Below, one piece after another: positions 1 to 11,700 of a stretch of 64,000 nucleotides of DNA (its first letter is position 1; every line of letters starts with the position of its first letter). The notes beneath the pieces were generated by a model that saw only the letters and a list, made by a program, of their open reading frames with translations, made no database searches and was not told where the DNA came from. The DNA comes from Xestospongia muta. Taxonomy: Eukaryota; Porifera; Demospongiae; Haplosclerida; Petrosiidae. The stretch lies in assembly GCA_963693285.1 (NCBI GenBank), contig OY848917.1, positions 25,354,745 to 25,418,744 on the forward strand, written 5' to 3'. The translations under genes and the position numbers were made by a program.

Positions 1-957
1 TAGGTATAGCTATAATTGTCATAACATTTTATGTAATTGTGTCTAATTTTCAGTCATACTTAAAAAATGAATATATATTGTGTGTTTAAGTGTAATGCAG
101 ACATTTTGTCTTATTGAGTTACTTACTGAGTAAAGATCACATAGAGGCCAATACCAATACAAATGCAAACAGCTCTATAGCTACATGCTACGAAAGATAA
201 TTTACATGACAGACACTTAGTGTACAAAGCATATTGTTTGTCATTGCATGACAAGTTTTATTGCTATAATAAATTAATTTATCCAATTATTTGCACCCTT
301 AATACAGGCACCATTGTTGCCATCACCTAGCTGCTCCATGTACTATGTCAACAAGAAACAGTTCAAAGAGCTGTTATTTATTCTTTTCTACAAAATCCAT
401 TAGTACAACCATATATTTGATAGTTACTAAAGGTACATGGTTGTGGGTGGGGCTGAACATCAACAAGCATCTGTACTTTTATACTAAGATAACTTGAGTT
501 TAACATGAAAGGGGATCATAGCCTTTCAAATCTGCTGAAGAGTTAAATGTGATACTATAAGTTTAACTTAAGTTATTTCCAGTAAATTACCATTGGGTTC
601 TATTACCTGTGCTCAAAATACACTCCTTATTATTAGTTCCCTAACATGTTCATCACCAATCTTACAGTGCCACTGGATATCCTGAGGAAGAGAGTTCTTT
701 AACTAATATAGCAAAATAAACAAATATAGCAAATTGCATACTTTTGATCTTACAATTCAAAATAATAATACTAAATACTTGATTTGCCACATAATTTCAT
801 AATTATGTGATTAGATGGTTATCTTATTATTTAATATTCACTTATAGGTACATAATTAACTATAACCAATTAATACAACAAAATGACTTTACAATTAATA
901 GTGATAAGGTCCGGTTACTCCGGTATTCATATATTCATAAGCTGACATTGATAAGTG
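1..957. other. intergenic, no gene seen
   Basis: AT-rich sequence upstream of the TRIM-NHL gene with frequent stops in all frames. I see no conserved protein, RNA gene or clear repeat. It should hold the promoter of the downstream gene, but no core element could be placed with confidence. Confidence 0.5.
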
Positions 958-3231
958 ATGGCAGAGAAGACTTCAGCGATTTCAACTCTAGATCTTAAGA
1001 AACTAGAGGAACAACTCACTTGTGCTATCTGTTGTGACCTCTATACTAACCCTAAGACCTTACCATGCCTTCACTCCTTTTGCCAGCGATGTCTGGAACG
1101 TCTACCACTCGACTCTCAGGGCCAAGGTGAATTCTTAATCTCTTGCCCTGTTTGTCGACATTGCACTCAGTTACCTCAACCAGCGGGAGCTGCAGGTTTT
1201 TTAACTGCTTTTCAAATAAACAACTTGACTGAGGTTCACAAGTTATTGGTAAAAATCTCGGGACGTCAACAGGTCATGTGTGATAATTGTACTAGTACAA
1301 ATGCTTCTAGTTACTGCAGAGAATGTGCCAAGCTTCTCTGTCAAAATTGTATTGAAGTACACAACAAATGGGCACCTGTTGCAGATCATGAAATAAGAAA
1401 TATTGAAAACATACATAATGTAGCAACATCTGTACATGTTTCTCAGTTTATCAAAGACAAAAAGTGTCCTATAGCTAGTCATAACGAATCATTGAAAATT
1501 TTTTGCAAAACATGTGAAGAGCTTATTTGTCAGCTTTGTGCCATATGTATTCATAAAGATCATCATTATGACCTAGTTTCCGACTGCTATCCAAGCTATT
1601 GTACAGAATTAAAAGCAAGTTTAAAACTTGTAAGCGAAAAGATTTCTGATCTTAATGATGCTATAACTGCTCTGAAAGAAAGAGAAAATGAACTTGTAAA
1701 CCATGGAGAATTCATCAAAGAGGATGTTCATGTCATGGTGGAAGAAATGATTAACATCCTTCGCCACTCTGAAAAACAGCTGATTAAAGATGTAGACATC
1801 ATCACTTGTAGTCAAGTACAGGCCTTGTTAGAACAAAAGAAATCAGCAGAAACAGTGCTGAGTCAGTTAAAAGATGCAAAAAAGTTTGTGGAAAAGAGTC
1901 TTGAGGTAGACACTCCTCAGCAAGTAGTGATATCTTCAAGACAAATGATGGTACGAATGAATGAGGTAACTCAACAAGTGAACATTGAAGAATTTTATCC
2001 TAAAGAGAAAGCTACAGTTCATTTCTGTAAAGACAGGGACATTATCAAAACACTACCCAAATTTGGAACTGTCATTCGTCTTTCATTTCCTGTTCTAGAA
2101 CTGTGTAAAGTTAAAGTGATTGATCATCGCGACATTGCCATTGACAACAAGAGTGTGTCATTCCCCCTCTCTATCCAGTTTACAGATTCTACTCTTCTCA
2201 CTCTACCCTTATCATCGCTAAGTTGTAGTGTAGTTCCAGTTAATACAACTACCTTTATAACTACCATTATCAATACTACTGATCGTCCTGGTATATACTC
2301 CATTACTTGTAGTCCAGTAACTTCCGGACGTCATCATATTGATATCCAAGTTAACAACATTCAAATTAATAGTACCTCTTTAGTGATACCTTTTAGTCCT
2401 TATCTTGAAAATATTACTCCAGTACGTATCATAACTAACCTTAACAAACCTTGGGGAGTTGGTGTTACAATTGATGGACAAGTTGTTGTTAGCGAGAATG
2501 GTAGTAGCAGTGTTACAGTTTTGAACAGAGATGGAACAAAAGTTAAATCATTTGGCAACAAAAAGAAAGGTAGTGGAAATGCCAAATTTACTTACCCTGG
2601 AAGTCTAGCCATTTCTCCTGATAGTTTCATACTTGTTGCTGATAATCACAAGATCCAGAAGGTATCTATGGAGGGAAAATTCATTACCACAGTCGGTAAA
2701 CAAGGTAGTGGGGAAATGGAGTTTGATGAGCCAAGTGGCATCTCTATTTCACCAATATCTGGGCACATCTTTATCGCTGATTGTCATAACCATCGAATAC
2801 AAGTACTAAATCTTGATCTAACATTTTCTCATGCTTTTGGTACTGAAGGATCATCAAAAGGACAATTTGTTTATCCAAATGATGTCACTACTGACAGACG
2901 AGGGTTAGTATATGTTGCTGATACCAATAACCATCGTATCCAGGTGTTTACTCCTGAGGGCCATTTTCTATCTAAGTTTTACACTAGAGAATCAGATCTT
3001 AAGGAGTTTATTAGTCCATCAAAAATCATTGTAGATGATGTCAACATATACATTACAGAGAATACTAAACATAGCATTTATATTTTTACTACTGATGGTC
3101 AGTTTATACGTTCTTTTGGAGAACCAGGTAGCAACGAGGGTCAGCTTAATTGTCCGTATGAGATAGCTTTTGACAGAGAGGGTCATTTATATGTTTGTGA
3201 TCATTACAATAACAGACTAGTAGTATATTAA
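958..3231 (+). CDS. TRIM-NHL protein (RING, two B-boxes, coiled coil, filamin repeat, NHL repeats), TRIM2/3/71-like
   Basis: A single uninterrupted exon encodes 757 residues; the ATG at 958 is used because the reading frame opens just before it with a GTG. Visible in order: a C3HC4 RING (Cys22, Cys25, Cys37, His39, Cys42, Cys45, Cys63, Cys66); B-box 1 (about 108-147); B-box 2 (about 170-208); a coiled coil (about 215-330); an immunoglobulin-like filamin/ABP280 region (about 372-478); and NHL repeats (about 485-757) with recurrent GxxxGxFxxP and ADxxNHRIQVF motifs forming a predicted six-bladed propeller. Family knowledge: such proteins are E3 ubiquitin ligases and RNA- or cargo-binding regulators in the cytoplasm. 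The RING zinc ligands are intact, so ligase activity is plausible. Which vertebrate member it matches cannot be decided here. The lack of introns contrasts with most neighbours and could reflect retroposition or a lineage-expanded family. Confidence 0.92.
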   Translation: MAEKTSAISTLDLKKLEEQLTCAICCDLYTNPKTLPCLHSFCQRCLERLPLDSQGQGEFLISCPVCRHCTQLPQPAGAAGFLTAFQINNLTEVHKLLVKISGRQQVMCDNCTSTNASSYCRECAKLLCQNCIEVHNKWAPVADHEIRNIENIHNVATSVHVSQFIKDKKCPIASHNESLKIFCKTCEELICQLCAICIHKDHHYDLVSDCYPSYCTELKASLKLVSEKISDLNDAITALKERENELVNHGEFIKEDVHVMVEEMINILRHSEKQLIKDVDIITCSQVQALLEQKKSAETVLSQLKDAKKFVEKSLEVDTPQQVVISSRQMMVRMNEVTQQVNIEEFYPKEKATVHFCKDRDIIKTLPKFGTVIRLSFPVLELCKVKVIDHRDIAIDNKSVSFPLSIQFTDSTLLTLPLSSLSCSVVPVNTTTFITTIINTTDRPGIYSITCSPVTSGRHHIDIQVNNIQINSTSLVIPFSPYLENITPVRIITNLNKPWGVGVTIDGQVVVSENGSSSVTVLNRDGTKVKSFGNKKKGSGNAKFTYPGSLAISPDSFILVADNHKIQKVSMEGKFITTVGKQGSGEMEFDEPSGISISPISGHIFIADCHNHRIQVLNLDLTFSHAFGTEGSSKGQFVYPNDVTTDRRGLVYVADTNNHRIQVFTPEGHFLSKFYTRESDLKEFISPSKIIVDDVNIYITENTKHSIYIFTTDGQFIRSFGEPGSNEGQLNCPYEIAFDREGHLYVCDHYNNRLVVY

Positions 3232-4149
3232 TTATTGTTATAATATTATAAGGACATAATTATAATGTATATTACTGTAAAATGGATGAAATGCACTATG
3301 TTTGTAGTAAGTCATATGATATTACTGTCATAACAATGCTTTATAAGTTATTATTATTATACCATATAAGGAAATACACTGAATAAGTCCTGATCTTTAT
3401 CATTTTAATACTGTAATAAGTTTTGTTAACATCTCTATACTATTCTACATGTATTTATAATATTGTCACGTTGTTAATTGTCAGTCTCACTGGCCACATG
3501 ATAATTAATTCACTTTTGAAAAGTTTTGGCTGAATCATTATCCCTGGGCTAGGAAACATTGGAAATTACCTCTTTTTTGCCACACAGGTAACATTTATCA
3601 CTAAATGATTCTTCAATCTCAAAAGAAGTTAGTTGTCTAGTATATTTCCTAGCCATAGCTCCTATAATGTATAATTAATGAAGTATATCTTTCATATTTG
3701 ATGAAAAAAAACAGCTAAACTTTATAGATGTTGATTTTGTAACATTCAATGCTAAGTTACAATTATGCAATGTGTTTTAAGATATTTTTTTGGAAAATTT
3801 ACATAAGAGAGACAAAAAGATTTTTATATGTAGTTTTATAGCCCTAGATATTCAATGACACCAATAGTGCCACTATTAGGCTTAGCCAGGTTTGTACTAA
3901 AGAATACAGCACCTATACAATTTTGACTTAACAATGAATAATCACTTCTGAGACAAATACCACATTAAATACACATGCATGTTGTATACCAGCACGTGCG
4001 TCATTTTTCTGGCTTTCAAAATCCACACGTTTGATCGAGAATATCAAATTTTGTTCGAGTTAAAACAAAAGGATTTTTATGTGAGCGTGGGCGTATGCTT
4101 TGCTCTAGGATTTTGGTATGGGCACGTTCCGGCTGAATAACATAGTATG
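3232..4149. other. intergenic, no gene seen
   Basis: The 3' flank of the TRIM-NHL gene. It is AT-rich with stops in all frames. No recognisable domain or strong repeat was seen before the inverted-repeat element that begins at 4150. Confidence 0.45.
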
Positions 4150-4410
4150 ACCATAGATACTATACGACAATTAGACATAATGACTAAGATAAGATATAGA
4201 CACTTATCAAGTCACAATTCAGCGAAGTTTGTAATTCTTCCACATTAGTCGCGTTATTTCATGCTTTGAGATGACTACGTCATATACTTTGTTTAGGAAC
4301 AATACGTTTATTACGTATTCTGGCGTAAAACGCATGTATTACGTATTTCCGGCGTAAAACGCATGTAGACATCCGGTAGTTTCACATCCATGTCGTATAG
4401 TATCTATGGT
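4150..4410. mobile_element. 261-bp MITE-like element with perfect 20-bp terminal inverted repeats
   Basis: The first 20 bases (4150-4169, ACCATAGATACTATACGACA) are the exact reverse complement of the last 20 (4391-4410). The trinucleotide ATG flanks both ends (4147-4149 and 4411-4413) and may be a target-site duplication. The interior has no ORF but contains two tandem copies of a segment with the core GGCGTAAAACGCATGTA (about 4309-4370), locally richer in CpG than the surroundings. A 3-bp duplication would fit a PIF/Harbinger-type non-autonomous element; that class is inferred. It lies about 180 bp upstream of the BBOX-like start codon. Confidence 0.7.
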
Positions 4411-4589
4411 ATGACGGTAGTTATATAACAGTTGAAACTTGTGGCTTAGCCCACTGGGACAGTCCCAATGTTATATCAAAGTTATTAGACTCTAACGTCT
4501 ATAAGTATGTAGGAGCTCGAGGTAGAAATCGGTATTAACAATATAATCTCGACTATATATATATATATATATATATTTCCTGTGTCGCA

Positions 4590-7500
4590 ATGTTAAAAGT
4601 ATATCAAAATCTGTTCATTGTCTCTCGTAGACTTCGTTTCACTGGTCTCGTTATCTCTCGGCAAGCGGCTACCAGTTTGTCAATCACTGATGATGGGAAG
4701 AAACTGAATCTTTTAGTTGATGGAGAACTAGAGAGAAGATATCATAGTGTTTGGTTGAGGCACAATTGTCAGTGTCCTCAGTGTTTTTCTAAAGCTTCCC
4801 ATATGAATATGGTTCATCCAAGTGAACTGACCACAGACATGAAAGTCAAATCAGCTCAACTTAAAGGCAAGATTTATCATTAATTTGTATGTGTCTGGAG
4901 TATTATACTTTTATTGTATACATGTAGTTAATTTTGGCATGTGTATATGTACTAAGTTTATCAGCATACAAACACATAATGGAGACTAATTGTCTTATAA
5001 TATTTTAATGTCCCAGACCAAAAGGTTACCAATTGAATTTGTTTCAATTAAAATGATGTAACTAATTTATTTCCATGTATGTCTGCATTTACTGCATGTC
5101 TAGATCTTGATAAGATTATATAATTTATTCATAAATTGTCTAAAACTAATTTTTGTGTATTTCAATGATCATGATATTTACATTTCTCATCAGATGATAT
5201 TGTTCACATTAGTTGGGCCTCATCTCAAGTGGAAAGTCATACTGGTTGCTTTCCTTTGCAATGGCTGAAAAACAAAGACTACTCTAACTACATCTCTCAG
5301 TGGAATCAACTTAAAAAGAATAGTGAACCATTAGTTACTGTAAGTCCTAATTCTTGGATAAGGCAATCAAGTTTGTCATAAGCTAGCATGAAGTTATTAC
5401 CTTATATATCATTGCCTATAAGAGTGTTTATCATAGCTACTTTGTTATAGTAGTTGAATCATGGCTTCAATTGAAGCTATAAGCAGATACCATTTTAACT
5501 GAAACTAATCCAGTTAGTTAAATTGAAATAGTATCTATCCCTTGTTTTAATCATTAGACATAAACTACAAAGAGTACTTTTTGGCTTCCATTTGAATTTA
5601 TACATATTGAGTTAGACAAGTTTTGGCTTTGTGGTAACTCAATATTGGGCTTACATCATATTGATGAGATTATGGTAACAAAGACAACGGTTGAAATGAC
5701 AAAATGCTATTTTAAGTGTATATAATGCACTTGTTTTCTATTCCACTCTTGTTCCTGCCTTATTCTACTCATTATCTTTGCAGACATCACTACCTATAAC
5801 TGACTATTCAGACTTAACAAGTGATGAGGGAACTTACAAGTTAGTAAACTCATGTCCAAATAAAAATATTATCATTGTTCTTGTTTGTATATAGTTGGCT
5901 AAAACAAATTAATTTCTATGGATTTTCTTTGATTAAAAATGCATCTACTGATGAAAAAGATTTGGAGATGGTATTCAAGCTGTACTTGCGTTAATTAGTG
6001 ACTTCTTTGTTTTTGCCTCATTCTTATTTGCAATAGATTGTGTCCAAATTTCCACACATTCAGACTACTATACTTGGTCGTATAGCTCCAATAATTACAA
6101 AGGATGATCCTGATTCCAATGATCTCTCATTTGGGACTGGGCCTCTTCATTTTCATCAAGACTTGCTGTTTTATGAATCACCTCCCGGCATAGAATTATT
6201 TCACTGTATCAGGTAATTTTATGTTTGTCATTTTTAGATTAATTTTGTTACTTAATTCAATTATTTTACCAATGAATTTTACACCTATTTATATTATTGC
6301 AAAAATTGATTGGTTGATTTAACCAATACTATGATTATATAAGGTAGCTTGCATATTAAAATAAATTAGTTTTATATTAGAAGACATATTGTTTTGCTTG
6401 GAATTGCACAGTTTATGTAGCTCAATAAATACCTTATCAAAAAGGATGTGTGTTGTGTTCTATCATGAATTCAATAATGTCATACAAATGTAATATATTT
6501 AACAGAATGTTCATTGCTTTGACAATTAATTAACTGCACAAATTGTCAATTAGTAAGTTATTTTAGAATGAAAAAAATGTCATATTTACAATTTCAATAA
6601 ATCAATCATATGTAACCATATAGACAATGGATTAGTTAAATCAACCAATCCATATTTACATTGATATATTTCTTGCTATCAATGAGCCATCTCGTTTTTA
6701 AGAAATGATTCACTTGTTGAAGGAGGTGAGACTGTTGTTCTAGATGGTTATCCTGTAGTCAAAGAAATGAGAGAGAAGTACCCTATCTATTTTGATACAC
6801 TGACCAAAGTACCAGTAACATTCCAGAGACAGTACCATGGAAAGTATGAGATAGTTATTTGTTTAATTATAATCATTAAAAAGAATTAATGTATATTGTG
6901 TTAAGATTAATTCATTCTAGGATTATAAAAGAACGAGCTGATATGAGAATTGGTCGACCACACATTCAATTGGACAGATTTGGAGAGGTAATTAGATATC
7001 TGTCATAAGAAGGTCGTTTGTAAAAGAAGATCCATTATTTAGATTGCTGCTATAAATTGGAATACCCATCATCAAGAACCGCTATGTACAGCAGAGGTTT
7101 GCGTTTTATTGAGGGACATCCCATTACATTTATATACCATAGAGTGAAGTTGAGGACTATTATTGTGCTTTCTTGTGTCTTGCTAAACTTATTGAGGGGT
7201 CTAGCTACAAAGTATATTTATTGTTGTTGGATTGTTTGATAATATTTAATTCTAGATACAACATCGACTGGAGTCAGGAGAAATTCTCTGTATCAATAAT
7301 CGTCGTATAATACATTCAAGAAATGGGTTTAAGTTGAATGGTGGTGTCCGACATATCAATGTTAGTTAATGTTGTCTGGTTGTTTTTTAATATCGATAAT
7401 TCTTTTTAGACTATATTTTTCAACATTGACTATTTACGCAGTCAGTTTTTGGTTCTGGGTCATGTACTTAATAAAAGTGATGAGTCAAAGAATGTCTTTT

Positions 7501-7692
7501 GTTACAATATCTAAATTTATAACATTTTTCTAAAGTTGATAATATTTTAATATAAATGAATGATATAATTGTTTTTGTTTATGTACTATCAATATGAGTT
7601 GTTTAAATTACTCAGCGATATTGATGCAATAACTATATACTGTACATTTTATAATATAGGTGAGTAACAGAAACTTCAACAGTGATAGATAA
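4590..7692 (+). CDS. BBOX1: gamma-butyrobetaine dioxygenase-like 2-oxoglutarate/Fe(II) oxygenase
   Basis: Eleven exons: 4590-4866, 5194-5339, 5784-5839, 5895-5970, 6037-6212, 6703-6843, 6921-6987, 7043-7096, 7143-7211, 7256-7360, 7660-7692. They join in frame to 399 residues, close to the family's ~390. Known BBOX enzymes hydroxylate gamma-butyrobetaine, the last step of carnitine synthesis. The N-terminal zinc-binding domain shows Cys60-x-Cys62-x2-Cys65 and His108, a pattern of BBOX rather than trimethyllysine dioxygenase, which lacks CxCxxC. The catalytic domain has the iron triad His225-x-Asp227 and distal His374, and NNRRIIHSRNGF near the C-terminus. The Arg-rich first ~30 residues resemble a mitochondrial presequence, which is TMLHE-like, so the substrate is uncertain. 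Intron 1 has a GC donor (AAAG|GCAAGA); all others are GT-AG. The short final exon is the least certain part. Confidence 0.88.
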
Positions 7693-7696
7693 TTAT

Positions 7697-8042
7697 GAAA
7701 GCCGACAACAGACATTCCAATTCCTATTTTAATCAAAATGGATTATATGGAGTTGAAATGTCCGTCCTCGGCTTCCGTAAATAGCAGTTATACAATATAC
7801 AACTAAAATCATGAACCCAAGCCAACTCGCTGACGCTCGATTCTAAGAGACGGCTCGCGGTACTCGCGTTCCGCGTTTTATTAAGTAAAAAGAAAAGCTT
7901 AGATGATGGCGCACGTACAAAGAATGGAATAAGGAATAAGAAATTGGAAGTTAAGGTCGTTAATTTGAATTTTTAAAATACGCGAAGATGCACGAAAGAA
8001 ATAGGAAATAGGAATTGGAATGTCCGTCCTCGACTTCGTAGA
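7697..8042. mobile_element. nested small inverted-repeat (MITE-like) elements
   Basis: The segment 7697-7776 is nearly palindromic: its left end (GAAAGCCGACAACAGACATT then CCAATTCC) matches the reverse complement of its right end (GGAGTTGAAATG then TCCGTCCTCGGCTTCC) with few mismatches. A second inverted match to the same left end lies at about 8003-8042, sharing CATTCCAATTCCTATTT with inverted polarity. Either an 80-bp element sits inside a 346-bp relative, or a small element duplicated locally. No ORF is present. Confidence 0.55.
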
Positions 8043-8428
8043 ACAATATCACTAGGCCAATTGCAATGATCCAAGTTTATTGTGTTTACAATGAAATTAA
8101 TGAACCATAGGCTGTATGAGAAGTGTGCAGAAATTTAACAATTTACTTAGAAATTGCTAGTAAATTGACTAAATTAACAATTCGTCTTGTCTCGCGTAAG
8201 TAGCTCCTTTCCTGCAGAGGGGAGGGGCTAGCTTGGCGAGACTATTAATTCCTCTATATTGCTGCTATAATTTTAAGTTCATTTATAGTTTAGACAGTGT
8301 AAACATGAACCTTTTGGTTCAGTGTATATGTACATATAAAACAAGAATATTAATATACACTAAGGATACACAGATGTGCATGTTCTACGTCTATGAAGTT
8401 ACGGTTATAATTAGAGGCTACCCCTTTA

Positions 8429-8499
<71 letters not shown>

Positions 8500-8795
8500 T
8501 GTATGTATGTATGTATAAGTACCAGTTCAATTTGAATGTCAACTTTAACTAAATGAACATATAACATGATTTAAAATACTTTAAAAATATGTACAAAATA
8601 GAAAATTGGTTAAAAATGAGTAAGAGATGACATATAGTTATATGGGATTTTAATAGAGCACACTCCTTTATTTTAGACTAAATTATAACTAAACATTAAT
8701 TGTTAATACAACTACATTAAACAAACCCTACATTTATAAAATTAAATCAATAATGTTAAGATAAACATTGTTACTGGTCCTTGACAAGTGTTTAT
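8043..8795. other. intergenic with simple repeats
   Basis: Holds the TA/TATG microsatellite and the 3' flank of the minus-strand beta-helix gene. No supported gene. A short inverted pair, GTCTCGC near 8188 and GCGAGAC near 8237, is visible. Confidence 0.4.
8434..8517. repeat. compound microsatellite (TA)n-(TATG)n
   Basis: About 19 TA units run directly into about 11 ATGT units, a typical compound microsatellite in the intergenic gap between two convergent genes. Confidence 0.9.
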
Positions 8796-11700
8796 TTATG
8801 TTGGATTGAGAAGTGGCTCTCTGCATTCATTATATGTATCAAAAAAAGATCCTTCAAGATCAGATGTTTGCGTTAGATGTTGTGAAGGATTGTGTGCCTT
8901 AGAACAAAAGAAAAGAGTCAGTTTCATTTGAAGAATGTGTAATTTTGGTTTTAGTTTCTTAAATGTTCCAGTAACCCAGAGAATATGAAATATAACAACA
9001 ATAACTAATGCTAAGAACACAGTAGAGGTTGTTGTTATGAAAATAATTGATATTTCATTCCAGCTATTAACCTTAAAAGTGTACCACACTGTACCAGAAA
9101 TTATGAGGCAGTTCCACATAATATAAAGATTAAATATGTTGAGCCACATCTTACGGAAAGGCCTACAAAATGCTTCAATAGTCACATAGATAGTGGCAAC
9201 AGGTATAGTTATTGCATATCCTTTGTATACATCTCCAGTTCTGTAAAAAGTGCTCAAAGTGTAAATGAACACTAGTAACAATAGACGGGCTGCAAAAAAG
9301 AATTCTTTGTTGTGTTTATAAGGAGCATGAATAGCTTCATAAACGGGTCGAATGTATTCTCTCAGTTTGCCTACTCTCATAAGTGGTCGACCAGCAAGAA
9401 GGATGGTCATATAAGATAGTAGGATAGGAACTATCAACACCAGAGTTAAAATCATCAATATCAAATGACTACCTTTCCCATACTCAACTGTACCATCTCT
9501 GTGCCAAACCTTAAGTAGTGGTTTGCTGGTATCATTGACATATATATAAAGTGGTGTAACTATAGTTGATATTCCAGTAAACATACTTGTAAAGGAGAGG
9601 TGTACAACTGTAACTAATACTTGAACTGAGGAGTCAGCCATTTTGTTGGAAAACCTCATAGAAAAACGACTGAGAATAATAAGAAAAATGAGTATAAACA
9701 AGAGATAGAGAGGGAACAATAAACTGAGACCAGCTTTCCATAATTCTGTCATTCCATTGTAAAAACATAAAGGAAAACCTAAATTCAGGTTTAACATTGA
9801 GAGAAAAACATGCGTAGCTTTATATATGGAAAAAAGGAGAGAATGCGATGACACAATTCTTATATTATTAATACCAATAGCCTGAGCATAAAATAAAATA
9901 CCATTGAGTGTGCCAGTTGTTAATGTGAGTTTGAGAGCAAATAACAGGTAAATGAGTAGGGGACCAACTACTGCATAGAAAACTAGTGTTAATAGCCACC
10001 AATTGCTACACTGCTTACATTTTGAAGAACCAAATACTGTACTATACTTTATACCATTAACAGTAGTACAAGTAGAACACAATGGTCCTGTTTTAGTTGG
10101 TGGACAAAGTGGAAGATTGTTTGCAAAATAATCATTAGGGTCAGCTATTAAAACATCAGAACCATTTATCAAGAACACAGTATAATCTTGATTGACGTTA
10201 CAAAATTCATGACAGGTAAATGCCACACCAAATACTGTAGTCTGATTTGTACCATTTGTGATGTTCATTAGACCAGCCCATGCTGAAGTATCAGGTGGTC
10301 TGGTAATGGTAGCAAGTGGAAATTCTGTATATGAATTTTTTGAAACAATTTGACAAATTGGTTGATAATCTCCAACCATACCAAGCTTTTTAATAACTGG
10401 TGAGCATTGACAAGTACTGCCTGTGTCTGTATTTAGTTCAAACCCCATGGGACAATCTAGTAATTTAAGCTTAACTTTTAACAAAGATGTATCTTCAGGA
10501 GATGACACAACAAAGACAGCATCGTTGACATATTTAGGATTACTATTTCGTTTAAAAACAGTGAAGTTAACTTTAGTACAATTTTGTGATTCCAGGAGGA
10601 CTTGATTCTCGTCATGAGGTGAGATATACCGTGATGAAAGTGGTGATAATGGTAGATATCCAGAGTTACCTTTTGATCTAGCTAATGCAAGAGACACTGT
10701 ACTATACACATAATTACCTACAATATCTTTGGCAGTCATGGGTATGTGTATTGTTTGTCCAGGATATGCCAGTATGACATCAGTAACATTGAAGCATGTT
10801 TGATTAACACATATGCAACGACTATCAGAGAGAGTTGAGACATTTAATGGACCATGTTCTGAGGATTGAAAATCAAAAATTGAGTCATAGAAGTGTTTTC
10901 CGTTAACAGATCCGATGATGTATGTCTTATTGATGTAGCAGTTGTACATGTTAGTACTATATATGGAACTACCTGAGAGACCAGCTGTATTATTGATGAA
11001 TATCATACTGACATTTAATGTTGAGATATTCCAGAGATTAGACAAAACTTGAAATGTACATTGTTTTAAGGTCTTATGAATATTACCTTGTGCATAAATA
11101 GCACCTCCTTTTGTATGAGCAATATTATTGATAAAAGTAGCATTAAGTCCATTGTTTAAATAGAACATACTGTTGCCATATAACTTGAACACTGCTCCTC
11201 TATCTCCTTTGTTCTCTTCAAACAGCATATTCCCATCTAGTTTGATGTTAGTGTCAATTATCTCAAAGACTGACCCTGAATTATTATAGTAATGACTCTT
11301 TGATCCATTTATATATAGAGTTTTGATGCCAACCAATGAAAATACACCAGCTTTTGAAATAGATGTTGATGAGCCACTTTGTGAATTATTACATGCTATA
11401 ACATCTTCTAAAATTACTATAAGAGGGGTATTGTCTTCGTATGAATACGTAGTTGCATACAGACATGATCCTGTTATCTCAATAACATTGTTGCTTAAGT
11501 TCACATTACTAAGTTTGACAATGACATCCAAGTCCATTTTTTGGTGTGGACTCTGTATAACAACAGAGATTTGCCCAGTAATATGTTTATCAGCCATTGT
11601 ACCAGGAACGTCAAATTGAAATTTAAAAATGCTGTTTGATATAATTAGTGGATGTATATTCAATAAGTCACTGCTGTGCTTTTGATATAATATCATTGAG

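Noticed and set aside
11323..11619. 98-codon plus-strand frame
   Set aside because: Shadow on the opposite strand of the beta-helix gene, with no recognisable family.
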